Both the position numbers and the translations under genes were made by a program. The notes beneath the pieces are model-generated. The model saw only the letters and a list, made by a program, of their open reading frames with translations. It had not been told where the DNA came from and searched no databases. DNA of 64,000 bases from Pseudoscleropodium purum. Taxonomy: Eukaryota > Streptophyta > Bryopsida > Hypnales > Brachytheciaceae. Below, in pieces: positions 37,101-48,544 of this stretch. The stretch is from NCBI GenBank assembly GCA_963969395.1, contig OZ017796.1, positions 21,268,501 to 21,332,500 on the forward strand, in the 5' to 3' direction. The first letter of the stretch is position 1. Every line of letters begins with the position of its first letter.

Positions 37101-39571
37101 ACAATCAATCCTTTAACTAAAGCGGATTGTACTGATTATGTGGCTACTATCGTCAAACGTATCCTCAAATTCTTGCAGATGGAGTGATATTTCGATTGGA
37201 ACTCTAGTTTTTTATTTTTATTAAATATATGTTGGATTTTCAATTTTTCATTCCATAGTTGAAGTGATTTCCTACAATAATTTTATATTTGTGAAATAGT
37301 ATGAAAGAAATATTCAAACAATTTGCCTTCTAAGTGAATTTGAAGTGAATTTGAAGTGAATTTCCTTCAAAAATAAAGATAAAGAAAAAGAAATAGTTGT
37401 AGACCAAATAAGTGTTCAATTATTGATGTTGTAGCTTTGAGAGTAAGTTAAGAGCTGACCCCACTTATTTATGTGGTTAGAGTGAAAATAAAGTGGAGAA
37501 AAAAGTAGACACTATTCATCTTCTCTCCCATTGTGAATTTAGGAAGGACCCGAATGTTTGGAGGCCCATTGTGTTGTGAGTTTGAAGAAATTTGAAATGA
37601 GATTTGTAAGAGTTGTGTATCATGGTGTGTAGTTTTAAAATTAATCTCACTTGTTTGATTTGAAGTTGTAAATCAAAAATTGTGCTTATTTGAGTAGAGA
37701 GAAGTTTGTTGCTTTTAAAATTAAAAAACAGAGACTTCGACTGACTATAAAAAACGAATAGATTCTTGGTTTGCAATGAGATCTGAAAAAAGTGTAAAAA
37801 ATTGTATTAGATTTTTATAAGGATATCACTCGTTTTATTTGAAATTTGTATGAGAAAGTTATGAATGTAGAAGTAAAAGAGGGTCTATTACCTTTTTTTT
37901 CTCAAGGTCGAAACTTTGGATGACCATAGAAGTTGAACAAAGTTTTAGAATTACTTGAAATTTAGAGGAGAAGTAGAAATTTGTATTAGCTTTTCAAAAA
38001 ACTATCACTCACCTCATTTGAAGTTGTGAAACAATGGCGGCACTCAAGCAAAGTCCGGTTTGAGAATTAAAGGTTGAAGTTGGAGATTGGAGGAGGTTTT
38101 AAAGACTTTTGTGTATGTGTGTGTGTGTGTCTTGTGGCTTTGTAAAATTTATTGTTGCAGGTGGTTGAGGTTACATCAACGTTAGCCTCATTTTGTATCA
38201 TGGGTAATGAAGTAGAGTTAATTGCCCACATGGTTAAGACTGGGTGACGAAGTGGAATTAATGGCCTACATAGTCAAGACTTACTTATTCTTGCAGTGAA
38301 GCTTGGTTTTTAAAGTTAGTCACTAGGAGTTTGAAAGTTTAGCAGCCAGTTTAGTCTTTCGATCGGTTCAGCTTATGGTCTGGCCGTCCCATTTTACTTG
38401 TCCAAAACCATGGGGTCTTATCACACACTTTAAACCTTACGTCCATTTAGAGCCAGTCAATACATGATAAGTCAATGAATAGCAGTTTGACAACGATTTA
38501 GAAGATTCGATGTTCAAGTTCGAAGTAGGGTGAATCTACGAGTGACGGGTTCACTTTTGTTTTTTTATCATCTTATAACTTCCTTCATTCCCAAACCATT
38601 TCTGATTGCAGCCAAAATCTCTGTGATTTCCCGAGGCAAACGCTTTCAATAAGACAACAAAGTATTGTTTTTTCAAGCCTGTTGAGGGCACATGGATCTT
38701 ATAAGTACAAGTTTCCTTTTCCATCGCCATTGCCCTTGGGCAGTAGTTGGATAAGGGATGAAGGCAAAGCCACATTCAATATCTTCATACATGTAGGTTT
38801 CTTTCCGCCACATAGAGGACCAACAATACGTTTTCTCACCAAATTGTCCTATTTGTGGATCGAATCTTTATTGGGCCACCGTTTCTCACGAATGAAATTA
38901 TTTATAATTGGTAGCAATCCATCGAAATGCCCCTTAGTAATCTAAGCATACATAGAAAAAATTCGAAAGCATTGTCTTCTGAATAAGTATTGCCAAGAGT
39001 TGCCATTTGGTTGCAATGGCCAATAGTGATGGTCTCAGGACTTTTGGAAACTCAAGATAAATTCTTCATTTAAGCACGACTTCAACTTGTTTACTTGGTC
39101 TATTGTAGTTCCATGGCATGTAATTGCCCAATCGACCAAGAGTTCTTCAATTTGTTGAACTTTATGTAGAGGAATTGCGCATTCTCTAGTGTATAGCTCT
39201 TAGGGTGGAGCTTGGCGATCCTCTCTATCAATGTTGGCCATAATTGACGAACTCTAAATCCTTGTTTGAAAGCTTTGAATTGCAAAATACAGCACTACAA
39301 GTATTCTCAGCGATGATGTCCCTCAAAATACTGTGCAATTAGTCAAGGCTCAAATACTGCACCTATTGCTCAAGTAATTGCCACAATGCTTATTTGCCAA
39401 TGACAGAATCTAAGTCTAGACTCAAAAATAAAAATGGATGTAGCCGCCTTTCCTCTCTCAAGCATGAGTACTTTGAAGTAGTTTTAAAAATGCACTAAGT
39501 GAAATACCTAAAGTTGAAAACAATATACTCCAAAAATTCTACTTGTAGTTACTGGAATACACACTTCTACA
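34111..39571. other. Long spacer without a recognised gene
   Basis: Mixed composition: 34500-36600 and 38400-39300 are less AT-rich with many short open frames, while 36950-38330 is AT-rich. No domain, transposon terminus or RNA gene could be supported. The segments probably derive from old mobile elements, including the rest of the piggyBac element. Confidence 0.4.
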
Positions 39572-39740
39572 CACTATAAAAAATACAGTTGTTTTATGAC
39601 AGATTTTTCTAAACATCCACATGTTTTCATGTTAACAACGTCAAATGTAAATTTTTTTGTTATGTTTGACATTGTTGTTAACAAGAAAACATGTGGATGT
39701 CTAAAAAAATCCATCATAAAAACATAGATTTTTTATAGTA
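39572..39740. mobile_element. CACTA-type hairpin MITE
   Basis: A 169-bp near-palindrome with inverted arms of about 75 bp. The left end reads CACTATAAAAAATACA; the right end, reverse-complemented, reads TACTATAAAAAATCTA. The arms share ACATCCACATGTTTTC and GTTAACAAC. The trinucleotide ACA flanks both sides (39569-39571 and 39741-39743), as expected of CACTA transposition. It lies exactly at the end of recognisable Gypsy RT sequence. Confidence 0.85.
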
Positions 39741-39743
39741 ACA

Positions 39744-41960
39744 ATTTGGTATATAATTCAACATGTTGCTTTTGTAACACAAGTTTTAAATGTTCTTTAT
39801 GCTCTTCAACATTTAAAAAATAGATTAAAGTGTTGTTTTGATAGCATGCAACAAACTTATTCAAAAACTTGTGAAAGGCACATTCATTAAATGTTGAAAC
39901 ATAGTTGATGAATTTGGAAGTCCAAATACCATGACATTGCATTCAAAATGTTCATACCTTGTTTGAAATGCAACCTTCCATTCATTCCTTCTTTTATAAG
40001 TACCAAGTTGTACATTCCATGGTAATCAACTTTAGTATAGATGTTAGTTTGTCTAAATTGATCAAGAAGTATATATATCAATGGTAACAAGTAGAGGTTT
40101 TTACTATCAATTTGTTCAATCCATGATAATTCAATATACATTCGCAAAGATCAACCTTTTTTCTTGACAAAGAGTATTAGTAATCTTGCAAGAGACCTCT
40201 AACAATGCCAAATAAATTTCTTTGTAAGGTTTTCTTCTAAATAATCCTTCAATGTGGATAGTTTATTTTGTGACTAATTGATGATTGGACTAAACCGTGG
40301 ATGGATCTTGTTTTGAAGATCAATGATGCAATCATATGGAGGATGTTCCAATTTGGTATTGGTATTCTTCTTTTTAAATTCATCTTGAAATTCTTTATAT
40401 TGATTGAAAATATTCGTTGAACTAGTGTCTTGCTCAAATGTTAGTGTTGCATGGATAGTAAAAAAAATATCATTTTTAGCAACTTCAATAATAGTTCTAG
40501 TTCAAGTAAATAAAGGTTTGATGGTTGAAGGTTTTTTAGTAGGTTTTGTTAAAAGAGGTTCTTTTGAAAATGACAATTTCTGCAATTTCCAATCTATTGA
40601 TGGATTGTATTTTTTAAGCACATAAAGTTCCAAAATAATAGGGTTGACAAGGGGCTTAATAATATTGAATAAAATTAAACTACTATATGCATCGGATAAA
40701 ATTTCCAATGGCATAGTTTGATGAATGGCATCTTTAGCAAACAAGAGTCAACCATCTATGACTTTTATATATACAGGGTTTGATTTTTTTACTAGAAGAA
40801 TCTTATAAAGTCTTATAAATTCTTTGTATAAAAAAGAAGTTGAAGCCCTAAAATCTACAATGCAAATGCTTGGAGCTTCTTGGAACCAAAACTAGAGATA
40901 TAGTAAAACAATAAGAAAATTGAATACATAGGTGAGAACTTGAATTTGCTTGTAGTGTAGAAGGCTAGGACAACCACATGGGCCATACTATAGATGGATA
41001 TCCTAGTTTTAGAATATGGTTGCCCTTCTTGTTTGGAAAGAATGTTGTTTTTGCTTCTTGTGGCAATTGAGGGCTTTATGACCACATTTTCTATAATATG
41101 GACATGAATCTTTGTCAAGGCAATGTTTTTTCTCTTGTATAGTTGGTCATTTGAATTATAATGCATCAATTTTCATGTCTTCAAGATTCTAACTATAAGC
41201 TTAAAATGTTTGTTGACATGAGTCCTTCAAAAAAATATGGTTTTGGTGAAGTTCAAGAACATTGATTTTGACTTTGTTGAAACAATTAGTTGTCACATTT
41301 CACAACTATGCTTATTACTTCTTGAATATTTGTGGATCAAGCAATGATAACAATAAGTCTTTCACATCATCTTGCAATCCCCAATGAAATTTACTTGCAA
41401 ATACTTCTTCATTGCTATTGATATCATTCACAAGCAAATTGTGTGAAGTTTGATACATATACAAAAGTAGAGTGAAAATCTTGTTATTAAATGTAGATCT
41501 TAATTGTTGCCCAACAAATCTTGTCATATTCTCCAAAAGCTTCTCCAAAAGTAGATATATACGTATTGAAGTCATTTAAGATTAGAGATCTTGTCTCCAA
41601 TAAAATAGCAAATTAAGATAAGACTTATCCAGTAAGGTGCCAACTAGACCTACTCATGATTCATATAATGAATACCATTGAGGTTCAAGAAAATTGATGA
41701 GTAAAAATTGATTTACAAATCTTCTAAACTTTAATTGTAAACCATCAAATTTTTTATGAACATTGATTTTAGGTTTTTTGAAAGTCAAAGTGCTTGGAAT
41801 GAGATTTTGAGTAGATGAATTTTCCACATGAATAAAGTCCACAACATAGGTTAAAACATCCCAACTCATAATTTATAAGAAAATCTTCAAACAATTTGTT
41901 CTAATTGACAAGATTTCAACGACTTTTAGAACAATGTCTCACTTTGATTCAAATAAATCA
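39744..41960 (-). pseudogene. Ty3/Gypsy gag-protease-RT relic
   Basis: Minus-strand fragments follow the normal gag-pol order. Gag is at about 41960-41310 (KKFDGLQLKFRRFVNQF, then KFHWGLQDDVKDLL). A CCHC knuckle with its second Cys replaced by Tyr is near 41070-41110. The protease end is at about 40560-40640 (NPSIDWKLQKLSF). RT blocks are at 40147-39740 (NLYLLPLIYILLDQF, then NKFVACYQNNTLIYFLNVEE). The YxDD catalytic motif reads YQNN, so RT is inactive. Fragments are in different frames with stops. Similarity is to chromovirus or Tf-like Gypsy elements. Coding similarity stops at the MITE at 39740. The missing downstream part resembles the block at 28.4-29.7 kb. Confidence 0.78.
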
Positions 41961-42052
41961 ACCATATTAACATCTTTGCCTTTTAACATCGTCATTCACT
42001 TGACAAATTAACAAAAAAGACTTTTGAAAGGGATAAAACCAATTTGGGGATG

Positions 42053-42060
42053 GATATCCC
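42053..42060. repeat. Left 8-bp target-site duplication (GATATCCC)
   Basis: GATATCCC directly precedes the CAGGGTTGAC end of the hAT-like element and is repeated exactly after the other end at 56900-56907. Confidence 0.9.
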
Positions 42061-42084
42061 CAGGGTTGACACGACGTTCAGACG

Positions 42085-42240
42085 TTCGGGACATCCGAAC
42101 GCGGCCGCTGTGTTCGCAGCGTCTGCTGACATTCGCAGTCCCGGCAGACGCAGTGTCCACCCCGCCCGTCCGCCCCATCTGCTTTGACGGCCCTATTTCC
42201 CCCAACCGCCCTATCCAAACTGCCCCGCGGTCACTCCCTT
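42085..42240. repeat. Left subterminal GC-rich region of the hAT-like element
   Basis: CpG-rich sequence next to the left terminus holds repeated GTCCGCC, CGTCTGC, GCAGACG and CATCCGAACGCGG-type words in an otherwise AT-rich setting. It resembles the internal arrays and the right subterminal region (56822-56880). Subterminal repeats are normal transposase-binding sites in hAT elements. Confidence 0.65.
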
Positions 42241-42416
42241 AATCTTTAAACAATTTAATGTTAAATGAAGTGCAATGGTTCGCGATTTGTTATTAAAACA
42301 ATGTCTCTTATAAGTTGAAAGATTATAAAGTTTGACCATGAGTCAATGATAGTCTTGAAACTATGAAAAAATTTCAATTCATTTTCAGAAGGTAAACTAA
42401 AAAAGTTTGTGACTTC

Positions 42417-42419
<3 letters not shown>

Positions 42420-42461
<42 letters not shown>
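42420..42461. repeat. (AT)n microsatellite
   Basis: About twenty uninterrupted AT dinucleotides. Confidence 0.95.
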
Positions 42462-42462
<1 letters not shown>

Positions 42463-42658
42463 TATTTAAAAAATCAAGATCAACACAAATACAAACATAA
42501 TCAATATGGGCAAAATGTATTCAATTTAATATAGAATACCATACATTGTGCACATTTGGCTAATTGCACATATAATTTTTTTCATTCCAACTCTATATTT
42601 CTAAACTAATTTTTAATGCCTATATAACCTATTCAACTACTACTTCTGCACTACCAAT

Positions 42659-44152
42659 CTAATATAAATGGCGGAAATGTTCATCTGGCATCGGCCAACG
42701 ATATGTATTAGAAAATCGCGTAATCACATGGGCCAAACTAGTATTTTCATCGTCAGTCTTCGAAGAAATGCGCTTCAAGTAAGCATAAAACACTTTTGCA
42801 AAGTCATGAAAGGCAAATTGTGTCGCACTAGGTGTTTTAAGTAGCACGTTGAAATACGCCTCTGACATGTTGTTTCCATTCATCCGCCGAGCAATTTTTC
42901 GAATGGCATACTCTTCCGACTTACGTGAATACATCGGAATGACTTCCACATCTGCACATGCTTTATGCAAATATGCAATACGTGGATCCACCCACCATCT
43001 CCTCTACAAAATTTGTTTCATCTCATCTGCTGATGTGAATGTGTACAAAGACTTCATTGGCTGAGAAGCTAAGGTGGTCATGCCCCAATCGCAAACTCCA
43101 ATGTACACATGTGACTCATCCTCTGGAAAATACAACAAGATGTTGTCCGAAGAAAGATCATTGTGCAAATGTCCAGCAAGATGCACTGCATACATTATAT
43201 GCATAAACGCCCATGTCAACTCCGTGCGCTTTTTCCGATATCGTCCTAAACGGTGAGCTTTTACAACCTCCTCTTCGGTTGGATTTGTCTACATCAAACG
43301 GATTTGAATGTTGTCTGGAAAGTCTTTATCCATATTCAACATTTGTCGAAGAGTTCCACCATTCCACCAATACGCATAACCTTCATACGTCGTTCCGTGC
43401 ACTGCAACAAACCGTATCACACCCGCGTGTGGAATTCGAACAGCCATTGATTCGTTTTGATGTTCTAACTTTCCAAGATCGGGTCGAGTTTGGTGGTGAA
43501 TAGATTTCTTTGCCGCAAACTCCCAATAAGGAAGTATTCCAAGACATCCTTCAATACGAACCTTTCGAATCGTTGCATATCCACCTCTCATCGTTCTATC
43601 ATCAACAGCAATCACGTGTGCTGTATCTGAAAGTGCTATAAGGTGCCGTTTGGTCTTTTCCGCTTCAGCAACTCCATCATTGCTTTTCCACCAACCAATT
43701 GAACCAACTCGATTGTGCTTTTTGGCGAATGGAGCACATCGCCCCTTAAACAAGTCCGTTTTCAAAATCACTTCTTCAAACTGGGCGTCATTGGGTCGAT
43801 ATTCCTTGCCATATTTAACTAAAATGACTTTGGAATTTCACAAAGCGTCATGAACCTTATTCTCCAAACATTTGGTGAAGTGCGTTTTATGCATTTCGTC
43901 ATGCCACTTCGCCACATTCAATGCATCCAATAACATCTGTGTCATGTCTACTTTGAATTTAGACACGCACTCCTCTTGATATCTGATGTACTTATTGTTT
44001 AAAGACAATGTTGTTTCCGATTCATAAAATTGAACGATGCGCTCGATCATGAATTTCTTGCATTCTTCCGAAGGACTTTGGCGAGTTACCTCCAAGTTTG
44101 ATGATCCTTCTCCATGTTTTAGCTTTGCAACCTTCTTCTTCTCGTTCGGCAT
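42659..44152 (-). pseudogene. Protein-kinase-like gene in the hAT-like element
   Basis: One minus-strand frame of 497 codons starts MPNEKKKVAKL and ends at 42659. It has three internal stops (TGA at 43838-43840, TAG at 43289-43291, TAG at 43004-43006) and no frameshift. From about residue 180 it reads as a protein kinase: Gly-rich loop MRGGYATIRKV (~188-198), Lys in FAAKKS (~215), hinge-like YAYWWNGGTLR (~260-270), catalytic loop HLHNDLSSDNILL (Asp ~332) and metal-binding CDWG (Asp ~355). The key catalytic residues are therefore kept, though Arg of HRD is Asn and DFG is DWG. Residues 1-180 are unrecognised. A GC-rich array lies 200 bp upstream of the ATG. Either a pseudogene or, less likely, a gene whose stops are removed or read through. 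Confidence 0.72.
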
Positions 44153-44349
44153 CGTGACAAATGAAATTGATATAGATCAAATTTTTTAATTTGAAATTAA
44201 ATTCACCAAAAAAGTGTCCAAAAAATTGGCAACAAGGGGGCCCCAATAAACCACTCTTGCCTTGCCTCGGAAAGGAGCCAATGGAGGATGAACCACCAAG
44301 CTCTCTGCTCCACCTTGCATTCACAAGGGGCAAAACAAAAGTGACAATG

Positions 44350-44673
44350 CGGACGGCCTGTCCGCCCCATTGGACGGCCCCAAACCGTCCGCCTGATCGG
44401 ATGGCCATGGGCGGACAAATCTGCCGTCCGCCCGATCCGACGGGCAGAGGCGGACGGCCCCAAACCGACCGCTTGATTGGACGGGCCACGGCTGGCGGAC
44501 GCATCAGCCGTCCGCCTCCCCGAAACCCTACAGCCGCGTCCGCCCGATCTGACGGGCAGTGGTGGACGGCCCGTCTGCCCCATCAGACGGGCCGCGGGTG
44601 GCGGACGCATCGGCCGTCCACCTCCCGAAACCCTCGAGCCCCGTCCACCCGATCGGACGGCCACGGGCGGACA
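44350..44673. promoter_or_regulatory. GCGGAC array upstream of the kinase-like gene
   Basis: About 320 bp of CpG-dense sequence hold more than a dozen GGACGG/CCGTCC and GGCGGAC/GTCCGCC words. Longer units of about 110 bp recur (TGGCGGACGCATCAGCCGTC followed by CCGAAACCCT, then a second copy). It begins 198 bp upstream of the kinase-like ATG. It resembles the arrays at 49990-50256 and 52688-52899. A promoter or transposase-binding role is inferred. Confidence 0.6.
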
Positions 44674-44895
44674 AATCAAGCATCCTCCTGATCCAATTTA
44701 TTTTCCATATTTGAAAATAGAATCTAAAGAAGAACCACTAATTGTCTAATTTGGGCATTTCTTCATACCAATAAGAAATCATTTTAGTTTTTAGCAATCG
44801 TTGAATGAAAAATTAAAAAATTTCAAATATTCAAATAATTCAATCTTTCATAAATTAATTGGAAATACATTTATACCATTTACGAGTTTCTAAAT
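44674..44895. other. hAT-like element sequence between GC array and inner insertion
   Basis: AT-rich, no coding sequence seen. It ends at the GTAAT duplication of the inner element. Confidence 0.4.
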
Positions 44896-45137
44896 GTAAT
44901 TGTCGCAGCTTAGAATTTTGGTTTTCTTAGTATACACCAAAATAGGAACGGAAACTATTCATTAGGGAACCGGACCTGATTAGGTGGAGAAGGAAAACTC
45001 AAAATTAGCACGGAATGTGAAGTAGTGGGCCTCTTGGATCTAATCCGGTCAGGAGTAACTAACGACGGAAACGGAATGCAACATGGATTAGGTCTAGGAC
45101 CGGATTATGATGACCAAACCGGAAAGGGTCCAGGGAC

Positions 45138-45145
45138 TATAAAAG
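45138..45145 (+). promoter_or_regulatory. TATA box upstream of the 548-residue ORF
   Basis: TATAAAAG in a GC-richer context, 182 bp before the ATG at 45320 and 237 bp into the inner element. Confidence 0.6.
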
Positions 45146-45319
45146 GAGGAGCTTTCACTGTTGCACCCCCTTTTAGAAACTCGACCTTGAGCGTGCGCGG
45201 TTGAGTTTTTGGCGTTTGTGCGTTTGTGTTCTGTTTGTTTTGATTCCGGTTGAGATCGGAGAGAGAACGTGAGGAACGGGACATGCGGCTAGGAGAGAGT
45301 GAGATAGATTGGAGAGGGA

Positions 45320-46966
45320 ATGCCGCCGCTACGTAGGTCTAGACCAGCGAGTCCCTTTGGAGGTGAGGTGAAGCTCCGGAAAGTCATTCCGGTTATTCCC
45401 TCCACAGAGCCGGAAAAGTCTCAACTCATGGAGGATCTCAAATCCATGGGTTGCCTCGGGTTTGCCGAGAAACCCTGGGGTTTTAGAGAGGAGAGAATGG
45501 TCAAGGAGCTCCTCGGAAAGCTGTCCAATCAGTTTGACAACACCGTGAGAGGAACTCCCGTCAGCTGGAACGAGGGAATGTGGAGAGGGGTTTACGGTTT
45601 CCGGGCAGGAGGTTTAGGGATGGCGAACTGGAGGGATGAGTTTGTCCGAGGGAAGTTCCAGGGAGCCGTCAACCCGAAGGACGGATACGCGGTCGAGGAT
45701 TGCGAGGATGACCGACACCGTCGGCTCCTGCAATTCCTGGTTCCGGTCCTTCACCCGGAAAAGCCGACCAGGGTGACGATCACCCTCGGCAACACTATTT
45801 TCGGTGCCCTCAGTGGTACCCGGAAAGTGGACTGGGCACGGATCATTTCCGATCTCGTGGCCCAACTCGTTAGTAGGGTTGGGAAGAAAAGGGCCACTCC
45901 AGTGTGCCCTTACCTCTTCCACCTCTATCGGGAACACCAAGTCCTCACCGACACGGAGGAGAAGGTGTGGAAGACTCAGGAAGTCCTCCTGAAGTATGGG
46001 GAGTCGGAAACGGATGATGAGGCCGAATCCGATTCCGGGTCAGAACGGGAGTCGAGCGAGGAAGAGGAGGAGCCGATGCCGCCCATCAAGCGACAGAAGT
46101 TGACGCCTCCACACAAGCGCGGGACTCCTCCCGGTCAAGACAGACCGGCCCCGGAAGAGAAACCGGAAGCCGAGAAGACCGTTTCCGGGGGAGACCCGGA
46201 AATGCAAGATCCGTTCAACGGTCTAATCAACATCCTCTGCAACATCAGGGCGGATTGGGAGGTCAAGCACAGGACGCTTGCGGCGATCGGCAAGTTGGTA
46301 GGTGCGCCACCGGACAGCAAGTTGGCGGAGTGCATCACCAATCCAGAAGAGAGCCGGAAGCAGGAAGCAGAGATCCGCCGGTTGCAGGAGGAGGTGGATA
46401 ACCTGAAGGCAACTCTTTTTGCCTATCGGGAAGACGTGACGGCCGCCCGGGAGATGGCGGAGGAGACTCGGAAGATAGCCGAGCAGATCAAGGCGGTCCT
46501 GGGAGAGACCGGAACGGCCGCCGCCAAAGCGAAGCTCTTCGACGAGAAGATCCACGAAGAGAAGAAACTATCCGGTTCCCGGATGGTCCGGATTCTCGCC
46601 GACTTCGCTGAGCAGGTGGAGACGGCAATGGTGGAGGGGCGGAAGGCTGCGGACCGGATCGAGGAGAGCAGCCGGAAGCTGACTGGAGTGACGTGCGACA
46701 AAGGTATTCATCTTTCGGACATCTCTCTACCGGATCTCTTTCTGGACGCAACCATTCAGAAGGATAGGAAGGATTGGACTTCTGAATCCAAGAAGTCTGC
46801 ACGGACTGGGACTTCGGGCACGAGACCGGATATCACCATCGACCTGGAGTCTCCACCCGGATCGAATCCTGCGGAGGGGGAACGGGTCCGAAATTTGAGT
46901 GAAGTCTTCGAGGAGCTGGTCCCGGAGATTGGAAGCCCGACCATAGGATCCAGAGTTGTAGGGTAG
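45320..46966 (+). CDS. Intact 548-residue ORF of the inner element, function unknown
   Basis: An uninterrupted frame of GC-rich codon use, unlike its AT-rich surroundings. The protein starts basic (MPPLRRSRPASPFGG). Residues ~30-220 look globular, with Trp-rich spots such as WNEGMWRGVYGFRAGGLGMA and a VTITLGNTIFGAL strand-like segment. An acidic/Ser stretch follows (~225-255), then a nuclear-localisation-like PPIKRQKL. A long Ala/Glu/Lys coiled-coil part covers ~335-470. No known domain was recognised. A globular N-terminal half plus a charged coiled-coil half would fit a Gag-like or DNA-binding element protein, but that is a guess. Being open for 548 codons, it contrasts with the stop-ridden genes of the surrounding element and implies a younger insertion. 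Confidence 0.75.
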   Translation: MPPLRRSRPASPFGGEVKLRKVIPVIPSTEPEKSQLMEDLKSMGCLGFAEKPWGFREERMVKELLGKLSNQFDNTVRGTPVSWNEGMWRGVYGFRAGGLGMANWRDEFVRGKFQGAVNPKDGYAVEDCEDDRHRRLLQFLVPVLHPEKPTRVTITLGNTIFGALSGTRKVDWARIISDLVAQLVSRVGKKRATPVCPYLFHLYREHQVLTDTEEKVWKTQEVLLKYGESETDDEAESDSGSERESSEEEEEPMPPIKRQKLTPPHKRGTPPGQDRPAPEEKPEAEKTVSGGDPEMQDPFNGLINILCNIRADWEVKHRTLAAIGKLVGAPPDSKLAECITNPEESRKQEAEIRRLQEEVDNLKATLFAYREDVTAAREMAEETRKIAEQIKAVLGETGTAAAKAKLFDEKIHEEKKLSGSRMVRILADFAEQVETAMVEGRKAADRIEESSRKLTGVTCDKGIHLSDISLPDLFLDATIQKDRKDWTSESKKSARTGTSGTRPDITIDLESPPGSNPAEGERVRNLSEVFEELVPEIGSPTIGSRVVG

Positions 46967-48148
46967 ATAGGATTTTTGATTTCAGTTAGGAGTAGGAGCG
47001 GATCCGGATCCGGATCCGGCTCAACAGTATTAGGTTAGCCGGAAGTTAGATTAGGATGGCGGCGGACCCCCACGGGTTTTCCGCTCCTTTTTGTGCTTTT
47101 AGGGTTTTTACCCTTTGTATATAAATCGGTTCCTGAGATGGGAATTGGGAGTTGTTCATTTTGCAAACTTCTTGTACTTTTCTATTCTCTTCATTGTGTG
47201 TCTCTCTCCAGCGCGACAAGATTGTATGATGTGGAGTTAGGATAGTACGAGCCGGTTTGCGAATGATTTCTCCCCTTGGTGTTTATTTTCCGATCCTAGG
47301 TGCATGTGAGTAGGTATCGAAGAGTTGGGAGTGAACTTAGTTCCTCAGCACGTCTAGAGTTTGAGATTCCGGGTGAGAAAGCCGTTGTTAGGCTAGGCAG
47401 GTAGGGAGGGATTCCTTAGCTGCGTTAAAACTCCCGGGTGGGAAATCCGGTTGAGTGTCCGATCTCCTGTGAGGTCTCACCACCCGTATGGGTAACGGAA
47501 GAACTTTAGTTGATGTTGGAACGGACGGGTGCACTTGTAACCACCTGTCTTCGCACGGATCGGAAGTAGCATCAAGGTCGTTGTAGTACGAGAGGGTCGA
47601 GTGTGGGGTCTTTGTGTGACCTACAATCCGGATTGCTATCTGGGTTGTTGTGAAGGACCAAACCGGATCCGGATTAGCTTAGGATTTTAGGAAGTAGGAC
47701 AGTGGGTCTTCAGCCACTATAAGTCACGGAAGGAGTGGTGGGCCTACCACTCTCAAAATTAAGCGGCGACCCCTCTGATGGTAAAACAGAGGCAAAACTA
47801 AACCGGATAGGATTACGGATATAGGATGACCATCCTGACCGGATTGGTCAGGACGGATTTCCAGGATCGGAAGTTGTGAGATCCTGGGATTTGGGTAATT
47901 GTATGGACCGAATAGTAAGTAGGACCAGAAGAAGGAGTAATCCGGTCTATAGTTATCCGGTGTGGTGGTATTTCTGGTTCTAGATCTAGGACCGGAAAGT
48001 AAGATTGAAATACTGACTTAGCTTAACTACTTAATAGAGCTAGATACTTCACAGGATCTCGTGGATTCGATCTTTGGAGTCACTTAGTTATACTCTAGAG
48101 CGATTTTTGTGAGTATAATGGGGAATTGACCTGCCCTGTGCTGCGACA
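46967..48148 (+). other. Non-coding 3' part of the inner element
   Basis: About 1.2 kb without a long open frame, with many CCGGAT, ACCGGA and TCCGG words. A small hairpin (CCTCTG...CAGAGG) lies at about 47774-47794. AAGCGGCGACCCCTCTGATG at 47761-47780 recalls the segment that follows an LTR in some plant retrotransposons, but this is not decisive. Confidence 0.4.
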
Positions 48149-48544
48149 GTAATAAACACACAACAATAATTTCAAAATACACACCATGCTAGTACATATT
48201 TAACCTCGAATGCTAAATTCAAAAATAGACATAATATGGCTCTTACAAAGTTACATTTCTTCTTCATATTTTTATTATTTATCAAAGTCGCTTATAGCCT
48301 TCTACATCAACGCTATTATAAAATAATACAATGATGTCTTCAACAATATGCTTGCCTACATACATACTTGGTGTACACTATTACACAACACTTTTTGAAA
48401 AAGTGAACAAAATTGTTGTTCAAAATTGTTCTATTCATTTAAAATTTTGTACTACTTCTACCAATCTAGTGCTCTATACTTGTCGTGAGAGTAAAAATGA
48501 GAAAATCGAGCAAACACATGCTCACTATATACTTGCATGTTTTT

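Larger units (their letters stand above)
44901..48148 (+). mobile_element. Inner insertion with TG...CA ends (possible solo LTR carrying an ORF)
   Basis: It begins TGTCGCAG and ends CTGCGACA (8-bp inverted ends), with the exact 5-bp duplication GTAAT on both sides (44896-44900 and 48149-48153). TG...CA ends with a 5-bp duplication are typical of LTR retrotransposons, but no second LTR copy was seen inside. It may be a large solo LTR with an internal promoter and ORF, or an unclassified DNA element. ACCGGA/TCCGGT words are very frequent in both flanks of the ORF. It holds a TATA box (45138), one intact ORF (45320-46966) and a 1.2-kb non-coding 3' part. Confidence 0.75.

Noticed and set aside
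44901..48148. Complete LTR retrotransposon
   Set aside because: No second LTR copy, RT, RNase H or integrase was found between the ends; described instead as a possible solo LTR or unclassified element.
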